Origin: Nanobdellota archaeon
GTDB lineage: Archaea; Nanobdellota; Nanobdellia; Woesearchaeales; B3-WOES
Length of the DNA: 7,240 nucleotides
NCBI GenBank assembly: GCA_023131705.1
Contig: JAGLZG010000041.1
Location: 1-7,240 of the forward strand
Direction of reading: 5' to 3'
Shown: positions 1 through 6,959 of the stretch, piece by piece
Numbering within the stretch: position 1 is the first letter of the stretch
How the letters are laid out: every line of letters starts with the position of its first letter
Made by a program: the position numbers and the translations under genes
Notes under the pieces: generated by a model
The model's input: the letters and a program-made list of their open reading frames with translations, nothing else
The model's database searches: none
What the model was told of the DNA's origin: nothing

Positions 1-110
1 CCCCTGCCTGCTGCAATAGAAAGTTTAGACCCTGAATAGACAGAGGTAACCCTCTTGTTAACAATAAGGCTGAATTTCCTTAAATGGTCTAAAAATGTTG
101 TGTCTATCAT
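1..110 (-). CDS. DUF58 family protein, N-terminus only (cut by window edge)
   Basis: A partial reading frame starts at the ATG at 110-108 and runs off the left edge after 36 codons. An in-frame TAG lies directly upstream (113-111), so the start is fixed. Translation begins MIDTTFLDHLRKFSLIVNKR and continues to a GSKLSIAAGRG block. This matches my memory of the opening of soluble archaeal DUF58 proteins: a 'FLd.L.rfsl..kkrv' helix followed by a 'G.....+GRG' turn. No membrane segment precedes it, unlike many bacterial DUF58 proteins. Its ATG lies 4 nt past the stop of the MoxR ATPase gene. An AAGGT ribosome-binding site (121-117) sits inside the end of that gene, so the two are probably translationally coupled. 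DUF58 is the classic neighbour of MoxR and is predicted to carry a VWA-like fold, which lies outside this window. The family call rests on few residues plus context. Confidence 0.8.
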   Translation of the reverse strand, partial: MIDTTFLDHLRKFSLIVNKRVTSVYSGSKLSIAAGR

Positions 111-114
111 CTAC

Positions 115-1050
115 TTACCTTGCATGCTCAATAATATGCTTTATTGCATCATCTGTTGTCAGGCCTTTTCTTTCTGCCTCAAAATTCAGTATTATCCTGT
201 GCCTCAAAACAGGATATGCCATCTTAATAACATCTTCTGTCGCTACATGATTCCTGCCATTAACAAGCGCATGCGCTTTTGCAGCAAGTATTAAACCAAT
301 TGATGCTCTTGGTGATGCGCCATACTGTATCAACTCTTTTCTCTCTCTTGTTAACCTGACTATATTCAAAACCCTTTTTTTTATATCATTTGCAATGGGA
401 ACCTGCCTTACATAACCCTGCATAGTCAGCAAATGACCTTTATTAAGCAGAACTCTCAATTTGGGTGTTCTTTCATGTGAGGAATATATATCTGCTATTT
501 TTGACTCCTCATCCTCTGTTGGATAATCCACTTTTATCTTAAACAAAAACCTGTCTGTCTGGGCTTCTGGCAATGGGTATGTTCCTTCCTGCTCAATCGG
601 ATTTTGCGTGGCAAGAACAAAAAAAGGCTCATCCAGCTTAAATGTTTCATTGCCTATTGTCACCTGTCTTTCCTGCATTGCCTCTAATAAAGCTGATTGT
701 GTTTTTGGAGTTGCCCTGTTTATCTCATCTGCCAGCAATATATTGGTAAACACAGGCCCTGGCTGAAACTTAAAATGCCTTTTTCCGGAAACCTCTTCAA
801 TAATATAGGTTCCTGTAACATCTGAAGGCATCAAATCAGGCGTATTCTGTATTCTGCTGAACTTTAAATCCATTATCTCTGAAAGGGTTCTTACTGCCAG
901 TGTTTTTGCCAGTCCAGGGTAACCTTCAAGCAGGACATTTCCATTGCACATCATACCTATAAGTATCTGGTCAATAACCTCATCCTGCCCAACAACAACC
1001 TTTCTTATTTCCTTGTGTATTTCTTCAAAAATCTGTTTATACTGCCTCAT
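115..1050 (-). CDS. moxR: MoxR-family AAA+ ATPase
   Basis: A 311-residue cytoplasmic ATPase of the MoxR group (AAA_3), full length for the family. Members are thought to act as chaperone-like remodelers that activate VWA-domain partners. Visible motifs, numbered from the ATG at 1050, are: Walker A GYPGLAKT (43-50); Walker B LLADEIN (105-111) with the D108-E109 pair; sensor 1 ATQNP (147-151); arginine-finger region EAQTDRF (162-168) with R167; and sensor 2 GASPRAS (244-250) with R248. All key residues are present, so it should be active. The frame can open at a GTG at 1059, but that GTG is part of a GAGGTG ribosome-binding site; the ATG at 1050 has ideal spacing. It follows a 52-nt gap after the three-pass membrane protein gene and is followed 4 nt later by the DUF58 gene. 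No signal peptide or membrane segment is seen. Confidence 0.96.
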   Translation of the reverse strand: MRQYKQIFEEIHKEIRKVVVGQDEVIDQILIGMMCNGNVLLEGYPGLAKTLAVRTLSEIMDLKFSRIQNTPDLMPSDVTGTYIIEEVSGKRHFKFQPGPVFTNILLADEINRATPKTQSALLEAMQERQVTIGNETFKLDEPFFVLATQNPIEQEGTYPLPEAQTDRFLFKIKVDYPTEDEESKIADIYSSHERTPKLRVLLNKGHLLTMQGYVRQVPIANDIKKRVLNIVRLTRERKELIQYGASPRASIGLILAAKAHALVNGRNHVATEDVIKMAYPVLRHRIILNFEAERKGLTTDDAIKHIIEHAR

Positions 1051-1056
1051 AAAAAA

Positions 1057-1062
1057 CACCTC
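1057..1062 (-). promoter_or_regulatory. Ribosome-binding site that sets the MoxR start
   Basis: On the minus strand GAGGTG (1062-1057) is followed by six T and then ATG at 1050. GAGGTG is a strong match to the complement of an archaeal 16S 3' tail, and six bases is good spacing. The GTG inside this motif is in frame with the ATPase, so a longest-frame caller would add three spurious residues (MFF). Confidence 0.8.
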
Positions 1063-1102
1063 TTGTCTTGTTTTTTGTTTATTTTTATTTTTTTTATCAT
1101 CT

Positions 1103-2086
1103 TTAACCCTGAACCAATTTTTTAAAATAATTCTTAACTAATTCCTGGTTTTCTTTTAAAATATCTTTTTGATAGACCTCTGCCTCTTCTAATCCAACAT
1201 CATCTGGAAACAGGCTCTGCTCAAACTCCCTGAGAGAGGGATCTTTTACATCATTCATATTTATTTCATATCCAACCCTTTCCATATTTATAGTTATCTC
1301 TTCTTCACCCAGCTCAGCCAGGTATTCATCCCCATATATATCCTCATCACTTCCGCCAGATGCAGCAGATATTATATCCCCTAAAATACCGGTTGCATTT
1401 CCCTCTCCCCCGGGAATAAACCCCCTCATCTTATCTAAATCCAGGTCAAATCCCACATCATATTTTGCCAATAACAGGACTGCAAAGCACAATAAAATAC
1501 ATACCAAGACTTTCTGAGATGTTTTTCTTGAGTCCAGAAAACTTGCATAATCCACACCTTTCATGTCATGGAATATTTCACTATGCAGCTCATTAACAAC
1601 AGGATTTTCCATATAAGGGTTGTCTGCTGCTGCTCTTAGTTTTTCATCAAGATTTGGAAATTTCTTTTCTATCTTCAGGTATTTGTTTTCTTTTAGGTTT
1701 AGATATAATAAAACAACAAAATAGATGAAAGGAGGTGCAAGAGAGTATAGCCTGTTTAGATTAAATATAATCAAAAATATATAGCTTAATAAAAATATGA
1801 TTATTGCTATTAAGAGGGCATTGAATACCTCAAGATTGTAGAGTGAGAGGTTTATCTCTTTCATCAATTTTAAAATCTTTCTTGGCTTTTGCTTAGGAGC
1901 AATAAAACTTTTTTTCTCTTTTTTGGCAAGATGAGGCAATGATGTAAGAAGCTCTTTTTGTATATCTATTGGCTCTATTTTTTTACGGCGTTCTATTTCA
2001 ATAAACTTCTGTTTGGGTTTAGCATCCCCCATATAATGTTCAACCTTCATAAATCCAAGATTTAATTTTTTTATTTTTTTATCCAT
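1103..2086 (-). CDS. Three-pass membrane protein of the MoxR/VWA operon, family not assigned
   Basis: A 327-residue protein I cannot place in a named family. Residues 1-85 are strongly basic and probably cytoplasmic. Hydrophobic segments lie at about 88-109, 115-131 and 191-209. By charge the topology is N-in, a hairpin, a cytoplasmic loop (132-190), then an outward C-terminal domain (210-327). The loop holds KFPNLDEKLRAAADN (142-156). A Gly-rich, sparsely charged stretch (222-245) precedes a very acidic block around IYGDEYLAELGEEE (250-263). The C-terminus ends in ENQELVKNYFKKL (312-324), which resembles from memory the 'RE.V+.YF..L' ends of some membrane proteins in MoxR/VWA loci. The layout recalls bacterial DUF4175-like proteins but is not a secure match. 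The ATG lies 2 nt after the coiled-coil gene stop, with GTGAT (2097-2093) as ribosome-binding site. Its position between the VWA genes and moxR suggests a membrane scaffold or coupling role (inference). Confidence 0.85.
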   Translation of the reverse strand: MDKKIKKLNLGFMKVEHYMGDAKPKQKFIEIERRKKIEPIDIQKELLTSLPHLAKKEKKSFIAPKQKPRKILKLMKEINLSLYNLEVFNALLIAIIIFLLSYIFLIIFNLNRLYSLAPPFIYFVVLLYLNLKENKYLKIEKKFPNLDEKLRAAADNPYMENPVVNELHSEIFHDMKGVDYASFLDSRKTSQKVLVCILLCFAVLLLAKYDVGFDLDLDKMRGFIPGGEGNATGILGDIISAASGGSDEDIYGDEYLAELGEEEITINMERVGYEINMNDVKDPSLREFEQSLFPDDVGLEEAEVYQKDILKENQELVKNYFKKLVQG

Positions 2087-2088
2087 TT

Positions 2089-2565
2089 CTAATCATCACA
2101 CTCCTCATGCGATAAACCTCCTGCAATCAGGACATCACATATATCATCTATATCACTCTTGTAACGATCCATTTTGGATTTATAAGTATCCCTTTGTCCA
2201 AGGTATGTTGTTGCTAATGCTTCAGCAGTTTCCAGGGCTTTTCTTTTTTCCTCTAATTGGTCTATCAAAGAGGATTTCTGGGACTCTAAATTAGATACAT
2301 CATCTTTTAAGCCTTCTTTTTCCTCTTTTACATCCATATATTTCTCGCTTAATTTTCCTATATCCTGGGTTGTTTCTGCAAGTTCTGCTTTTTTTAGCAA
2401 CAGGGTGGAGCTTATCTTCTGCAGCTCACTCATCTTTACCTTGTACTCCTGTGACAGATCCTTGAAAGTTGTCTGGTAATAAACAGCAAACCCGCTAAAA
2501 CAAACAAGAGTAGCGATTATTAATATCAATAACCCGAAATTCACATTCCTTTTCATGTATGTCAT
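2089..2565 (-). CDS. Small membrane-anchored coiled-coil protein, function unknown
   Basis: A 158-residue protein with a short basic N-terminus (MTYMKRN), one transmembrane helix at about 10-30, and then a long charged region (about 32-112) rich in Glu, Lys, Leu and Ser. Heptad-like spacing there (KLSEKYMDVKEEKEGL, SNLESQKSSLIDQLEEKRKA) indicates a coiled coil. A short tail follows with Cys143 and Cys156. The K5/R6 charge suggests N-in, so the coiled coil would face outward, but residues after the helix are also basic, so orientation is uncertain. I know of no named family for it; low-complexity coiled coils seldom keep recognisable similarity. The ATG at 2565 is chosen over the one at 2556 because GAGGTGA (2579-2573) lies 7 nt upstream. 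It sits 25 nt after the double-VWA gene and 2 nt before the three-pass protein gene. A stalk or oligomerisation partner for the VWA proteins is a guess. Confidence 0.85.
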   Translation of the reverse strand: MTYMKRNVNFGLLILIIATLVCFSGFAVYYQTTFKDLSQEYKVKMSELQKISSTLLLKKAELAETTQDIGKLSEKYMDVKEEKEGLKDDVSNLESQKSSLIDQLEEKRKALETAEALATTYLGQRDTYKSKMDRYKSDIDDICDVLIAGGLSHEECDD

Positions 2566-2572
2566 TTTTGAT

Positions 2573-2579
2573 TCACCTC
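2573..2579 (-). promoter_or_regulatory. Ribosome-binding site that sets the coiled-coil gene start
   Basis: GAGGTGA on the minus strand, 7 nt before the ATG at 2565 and 16 nt before the alternative ATG at 2556. The spacing supports the longer product, which begins MTYMKRN. Confidence 0.75.
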
Positions 2580-2590
2580 GAATTTAAGTT

Positions 2591-4978
2591 TTATTTCCTT
2601 CTATTGTCCATGATTCTTCTTAAAAATATTTCAGTTAAAAGTATTGCCAGAGCAAAAATAATAAAAGGCCACCTTATATATAGTGGAGTTGTCTTTTTTC
2701 TTATGCTGTTTGCTTTTATAAAATCAACTAACTCATCTGCATCATCTATATCAAACATCTTTCCGCCTGTAATTGCAGTTAAATCCCTTAAATCCGGGTT
2801 CAATCCAAGGTTTTGATATTCAGTATTGTAGCTTGTTGCAATAAGAGCATTAAAAAATTCCCTGTAACCTGTTTCCTCAGGAGTGTAATAAGCCATATAC
2901 TTGTTTTCATCTATCTTCTCAAAATCAACCTCTTTTGAAACAGGCTTTTTATCTGAATAAATAACAATGGTGGATGTATCTCCTAAATGAGTGTCCTTAA
3001 CCCTGATATTGAACTTAAGATTCCTTTGCGGGTCTTTGATAGCCCAGTTCAAGGCTCTTGTAAATAATTTTGAGTTTTCCCTGCTCAATAGCTGGGATGC
3101 CCATTTTTCCCCATCATCTGTTGAGAGAGCAACAACCCTTCCCAAGCCATATCTCCATACACTTAGTATTGGCTTTCCATCGCCCATTGAAACAAGCATC
3201 TGCGCTGCTGATTTTTTAACAACAAGATTATATCCAGTTGCATCTGCATTTAGATTAATGCCTTGTGTTATAAAGTGGTTAGTATTAAACAAAACAAGGC
3301 CCTCAATATCACCTGGAGGTATTTCCTCTCTCTCACCAAACAGTATCTTTAATTTTTGCGTCTCAGTCGGCTCAAAATATGTTCCTCCTGTCTCTAGGGC
3401 AAGTGTCTGCAAAAACGCGCTGTTAGTCCCCTCACCAACACCGATAGAGTATATCCTTACACCTTTTTCTGCCAGCTCTTTTGCAATATTAACAGATAAA
3501 CCCGGGATACTATCAACACCGTCTGATATCAATATTATGTTTTTGCTTCCAAGAGCGCTTCTTAACATAAATTCAGCCTGCCTTAATCCAGCATAAACAA
3601 CAGTTCCCCCTGTATCGTGCAGTGAAGATATTTTTTTTGTTATATTACCCCTGTTTTCTGCCAGCATTCCTAATTTTGAAAGCCTGTATGCTTTATGATT
3701 AAATGCAACTGCCCCAACCCTGTCATAAAGGCTTATTCCATTTAATATCTCTATGGCAAGTGATTTTTCAACATCAACCTTTTTGCTGGCGCTTCTTTTG
3801 CCAAAACCCAAACCAGTGCTTTCTGATATGTCTATAACAAACACAATATTTGTGGATAGCTCTCCTCCTTTCCCAGCCTCGCCTACTCTTACAGGAAGCA
3901 GAGTTTCAAACAGCGAGTTAGCATAACCTCCCCTGTCAAAAGAACTCTCTCCACCAATGACAAACAAGCCATTGCCTTCTATAACATAATCACTAAGCAA
4001 ATCAACATTATCTTCCAGTTTATCTATGCTGATGTCATCAATTATTACAGATGAATAATCACTTAAATCATCTGGCAGATATTCTTTTTCATAGAGAGTA
4101 TATGTCTTTTTTAGCATATCAAGCAGCCTGGAACTTTTTTCAGTTACATACAATACCTTTGGCTTTGGAAGCACATGCAGTGTTTTATAATAAACATTAT
4201 TTCCCTCAAAATAATCATTAGAATTTATAGTTGCAGTTATCTTGTGATAGCCTTGTGAAAATATCTCTGTAAATTCAAAAAGATTTTCACCTGTTTTTGC
4301 CAGTGTTACAGGGGTGCCGTCAACAGCCACACTAACAGCATAATCAGGAGGGTTCCTCACTTTATTTAACCTGATATAAAATGTATTTTCTGTGCCTGTT
4401 ATTGCCTGAGAAGGCCCTTCTATTGCAACAGAATAATCATCTTTTACAGGATTAAGATTTAGCGCAGAAACAGTTGTATTAAGCAAGTTTGCAAAAAACA
4501 TGACATCACCAAGTTCCTTGCCCCTGTTATTCTGCCCGTCTGATACCAACAATATATTATCATCACCCTGCATATTATTAATAAGAGCATCTCCTATTGA
4601 TGAATCTGTTCCAGATGCTATTTCCCTTGTTGCAACAGGTATCTTATCCTGCAATTTTTTTGTAAGCTCGTTTACTATTGAGAGCTCAAAAACATCCATG
4701 CTTGTTGAGTTATCCACAAGAATCTTCAGGGAATAATCTCCTTTTACTATCTCTTCCTTAACAGTATAAGGGGATGATAAGGCTATCAGCAAAGATAAAA
4801 GGATAATGCATCTTGAAATAATAATCAGATTTCTTTTCCCTCTTTTTCCTTTCTCATATTCTCTTTTCTCTTCTTTATTCTTAAACCTGATAAAGCTCTT
4901 TTTCATCAAAATGATTAATACAATAATAACTACTGGAATTGCTATCAGCACATAATTATATTGCAGGTTGTAGTTCAT
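2591..4978 (-). CDS. Membrane-anchored double-VWA protein with GATase1-like domain
   Basis: A 795-residue protein with helices at about 9-25 and 50-68 joined by a very basic loop (26-49), and one at 768-785 before a basic tail. This places residues 69-767 outside the cell. Domains in order: VWA 1 (about 83-178) with MIDAS DNSTS (D89, S91, S93), T124 and D147 of VSDG; an Ig-like linker (about 183-268); a GATase1-like Rossmann domain (about 272-363), recognisable from PKVLYV, GLFVIGGESSF and GGYANSLFETLLPV; VWA 2 (about 377-545) with MIDAS DISES (D383, S385, S387), a TGGT turn (456-459) and D486; a GATase-associated block (RYGLGRVVALSTDDGEKW, 609-626); and a C-terminal beta-rich region. The amidotransferase-like domain has no cysteine, so it is not catalytic. 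The start overlaps the preceding gene's stop as ATGA, with GGGGTGA (4988-4982) upstream. It resembles large VWA/GATase proteins found beside MoxR in bacteria and archaea. Confidence 0.93.
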   Translation of the reverse strand: MNYNLQYNYVLIAIPVVIIVLIILMKKSFIRFKNKEEKREYEKGKRGKRNLIIISRCIILLSLLIALSSPYTVKEEIVKGDYSLKILVDNSTSMDVFELSIVNELTKKLQDKIPVATREIASGTDSSIGDALINNMQGDDNILLVSDGQNNRGKELGDVMFFANLLNTTVSALNLNPVKDDYSVAIEGPSQAITGTENTFYIRLNKVRNPPDYAVSVAVDGTPVTLAKTGENLFEFTEIFSQGYHKITATINSNDYFEGNNVYYKTLHVLPKPKVLYVTEKSSRLLDMLKKTYTLYEKEYLPDDLSDYSSVIIDDISIDKLEDNVDLLSDYVIEGNGLFVIGGESSFDRGGYANSLFETLLPVRVGEAGKGGELSTNIVFVIDISESTGLGFGKRSASKKVDVEKSLAIEILNGISLYDRVGAVAFNHKAYRLSKLGMLAENRGNITKKISSLHDTGGTVVYAGLRQAEFMLRSALGSKNIILISDGVDSIPGLSVNIAKELAEKGVRIYSIGVGEGTNSAFLQTLALETGGTYFEPTETQKLKILFGEREEIPPGDIEGLVLFNTNHFITQGINLNADATGYNLVVKKSAAQMLVSMGDGKPILSVWRYGLGRVVALSTDDGEKWASQLLSRENSKLFTRALNWAIKDPQRNLKFNIRVKDTHLGDTSTIVIYSDKKPVSKEVDFEKIDENKYMAYYTPEETGYREFFNALIATSYNTEYQNLGLNPDLRDLTAITGGKMFDIDDADELVDFIKANSIRKKTTPLYIRWPFIIFALAILLTEIFLRRIMDNRRK

Positions 4979-6732
4979 ATTTCACCCCTGAATTTTATGC
5001 ACACAACCTCAAATAGTATCAACAAACACGCAAAAACAACAAGATAGGTAACTAAGTCAAGCTTAACCTTTTCCTTGACATCCTTTGAAACAAAATCAGC
5101 CATGTCTCTTGAAAATTCAGCCCTATCGCTGCTTACATCACTCTCTTTTTCATCAAGAAGATTATATGCAACATTCTTGCTGCCTTCCTTATAGATCCCT
5201 GCCTTATCAATCAAAGGCCTGTCCCCTATCTTAAAATTATAGTCTGATATATCCTTTGTTTCAAGCAGGAAATTTACAAGATTATTCCAGAATATTGGAT
5301 AGTCAGGAGTAAACTTAAACTCACTATCTCCATCAAACAACCCATAATAAACAACATTACCTTCCTCATATGCTTTATAGGCAATCAGGCTTGAGTCATC
5401 CTCTGCATTCAGGAATGATGCGCTTTCTTCTTTTAATGCAGTTATAATATATTTTGATACCACACCAAACTCTATATCTCTTGTTATCTTGTTTTTAGAA
5501 GCTATAACTGTATTTGATTTATTTCCAGCCCCTTTTATTTCAACCGGAAGCAGATCAAGCATGTCTATCTCCCCAATCCCATCCTGGGCAGTTATTATCA
5601 GGTTTCCTCCCTGCTCAAGATATTTTTTAATATCCTTAAATGCCCCTGGCAACAGCTCATCCCTGTTTACATTGCTGACAATAACCACGTCATGATTTAT
5701 ATCAGGTATTATCGGGGGTTCTGCTACCTGAACATCAACATAACCAGCTGCTTCCAGGGCATTCTGCAAAAATTTTGGTTTTGAGTTTGTTATCAGCAAA
5801 ACCTTTATCCTTTCTTTTAAAGGAGAGCTTATATAGACAACATTATCCAGCATAAAATCATCCTTTCTTTTAATCTCTATTTTGCTTATGCCGGGAAGTG
5901 TAGTGAAAACAAGCTTTTCTTTTGATCCTGCTTCAATATCTCTTGCCTGTTTTTTTACTTCATTGCCATTCTTGATCAAGACTATGCTAATTGTCTCTTT
6001 TTTTTCATTAAAATTCCTGATATAAACATCTGTTATATCTTTCTGGACAATCAGATCAACAATTCCTATATTATCTGCTTTTGAAGCAAGATTAACAAAC
6101 TCAACAGAATTTCCTTTTGAATTCAGCAATCTTTTTGAGATCAGAGGATCATCCTTTTCATCTGTGGCTATAAAATCACTTAAAACAATAACCCTTCCTT
6201 TATTATCTTCAAAAATAGTATCTGCCAGATCCATTGAACCTTTTATATTTGTGGATGTGTCTTTTGGCTCCAGGGTTGATAATAAAACAAGAGCTTCACC
6301 CTGTTTTCCGTTTTCCAGGGCAATAATCGGGTTGGCAGAGGCCTGTATAATGCTTACCTTCCCATTTATTCTTGCTTTTGCCTCTTTTAATGCCATCCCA
6401 AATCTTGAGATATCATTATCCAAAGCCTGCATTGACGCAGATGAATCAATGACAAAAACAGTGTCTCCTAAGGAAGCGTCCTTAGTTACCATTAAATAAG
6501 GCTGCGCAAGTGAAAAAGCCAATGCAGATAAAGCCAATAACTGCAATAAAAATATCAGGTTTGTAAGTATATTTCTTAAAAAGGAAAACTTCTGTTTTGT
6601 TTTCTGCTCTTTCATAAAAAACATCAATGAAGGGATTACCCTGTCAACAGCCTTTGGCTTAAACAGGTATATTATGATAAATGGGACTAATACCAAGAAC
6701 CCATACAATCCCATTAAATTTCCAATTGGCAT
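4975..6732 (-). CDS. BatA-like membrane-anchored VWA protein
   Basis: A 585-residue protein with BatA architecture. It has a helix at about 6-24, a basic cytoplasmic loop containing RVIPSLMFF (31-39, typical of the BatA N-terminal domain), a helix at about 53-74, an outward VWA domain (about 90-215), a beta-rich linker, a GATase1-like region (about 308-397), and a C-terminal helix at 559-578 before a short cytoplasmic tail. The VWA MIDAS is intact: DSSAS (D96, S98, S100), a Thr near 159-161, and D186 of LSDF, so metal-dependent ligand binding is plausible. Later blocks, GNVVYYGLFDGDSEFKFTPD (458-477) and YNLLDEKESD (523-532), fit the C-terminal part of this family as I recall it. The ectodomain has no cysteine, so the GATase-like fold is non-catalytic. 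The ATG overlaps the AbrB-type gene stop as TAATG, with AGAGG (6745-6741) 8 nt upstream. The 3' end overlaps the next gene as ATGA. Confidence 0.93.
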   Translation of the reverse strand: MPIGNLMGLYGFLVLVPFIIIYLFKPKAVDRVIPSLMFFMKEQKTKQKFSFLRNILTNLIFLLQLLALSALAFSLAQPYLMVTKDASLGDTVFVIDSSASMQALDNDISRFGMALKEAKARINGKVSIIQASANPIIALENGKQGEALVLLSTLEPKDTSTNIKGSMDLADTIFEDNKGRVIVLSDFIATDEKDDPLISKRLLNSKGNSVEFVNLASKADNIGIVDLIVQKDITDVYIRNFNEKKETISIVLIKNGNEVKKQARDIEAGSKEKLVFTTLPGISKIEIKRKDDFMLDNVVYISSPLKERIKVLLITNSKPKFLQNALEAAGYVDVQVAEPPIIPDINHDVVIVSNVNRDELLPGAFKDIKKYLEQGGNLIITAQDGIGEIDMLDLLPVEIKGAGNKSNTVIASKNKITRDIEFGVVSKYIITALKEESASFLNAEDDSSLIAYKAYEEGNVVYYGLFDGDSEFKFTPDYPIFWNNLVNFLLETKDISDYNFKIGDRPLIDKAGIYKEGSKNVAYNLLDEKESDVSSDRAEFSRDMADFVSKDVKEKVKLDLVTYLVVFACLLILFEVVCIKFRGEI

Positions 6733-6926
6733 TATTTATTCCTCTTTATTTTTCCTTCTATCTCTTTTGGATTAAGCAGATCTTTAGTTACAATAAGAAC
6801 ACCATTATATTCATACCAGTAGAGCTCTGTATCTATCTTAATGCCTAAGTCCTTTCTTGCCTCTAAAGGCAGTGTAAGCTGTCCCTGCTTTGTCAGCTTT
6901 ACCTTTGCTACAAACTTTGTTTTCAT
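6732..6926 (-). CDS. SpoVT/AbrB-type DNA-binding protein
   Basis: A 64-residue protein that is essentially one SpoVT/AbrB swapped-hairpin domain: KVKLTKQGQLTLPLEARKDL (9-28) followed by GIKIDTELYWYEYNGVLIV. The 'v..kGQltlP.e.R..Lgi..g.el.......g.l.i' pattern is clear. Such proteins dimerise and bind AT-rich or palindromic DNA, either as transition-state-type regulators or as antitoxins. No toxin gene (PIN, MazF-like) lies beside it. It is the first gene of the operon and its TAA overlaps the BatA-like ATG, so it is co-transcribed and probably translationally coupled. No ribosome-binding site precedes the ATG; the sequence there is only A and T, and the TATA element predicts a leader of about 10 nt. 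Two palindromes in the promoter are candidate self-binding sites. The role as operon regulator is inferred from position. Confidence 0.9.
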   Translation of the reverse strand: MKTKFVAKVKLTKQGQLTLPLEARKDLGIKIDTELYWYEYNGVLIVTKDLLNPKEIEGKIKRNK

Positions 6927-6958
6927 TATTAATAATAATAAAAATATTAATATTAATA
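6925..6958. promoter_or_regulatory. Candidate operator: two AT-only palindromes
   Basis: Two perfect palindromes lie between the operon TATA box and its first codon: ATTATTAATAAT (6925-6936, touching the start codon) and TATTAATATTAATA (6945-6958). Their centres are 21 bp apart, about two helical turns. They flank the predicted transcription start, where a bound repressor would act. Since the stretch is nearly all A and T, palindromes arise easily by chance, so this is suggestive only. Confidence 0.35.
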
Positions 6959-6959
6959 A

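Noticed and set aside
55..294. 79-codon plus-strand frame near the left edge, rich in Cys and Ile
   Set aside because: It overlaps the MoxR C-terminus and the DUF58 start on the opposite strand, both of which have convincing protein sequence. No ribosome-binding site is seen.
1069..1097. T-rich tract that could be a terminator
   Set aside because: It is T-rich only on the plus strand, where no gene precedes it. On the transcribed minus strand it reads as poly-A, so it gives no reason to split the operon before moxR.
2991..3596. 201-codon open frame on the plus strand
   Set aside because: It lies wholly antisense to the VWA 2 and C-terminal region of the double-VWA gene. Its product shows no domain pattern, and no ribosome-binding site or promoter precedes it. 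The minus-strand frame has clear conserved motifs.
6164..6499. 111-codon open frame on the plus strand
   Set aside because: It is antisense to the VWA domain of the BatA-like gene and its composition looks like a shadow translation. The same applies to shorter plus-strand frames at 944-1141, 2559-2816, 4500-4736 and 5489-5695.
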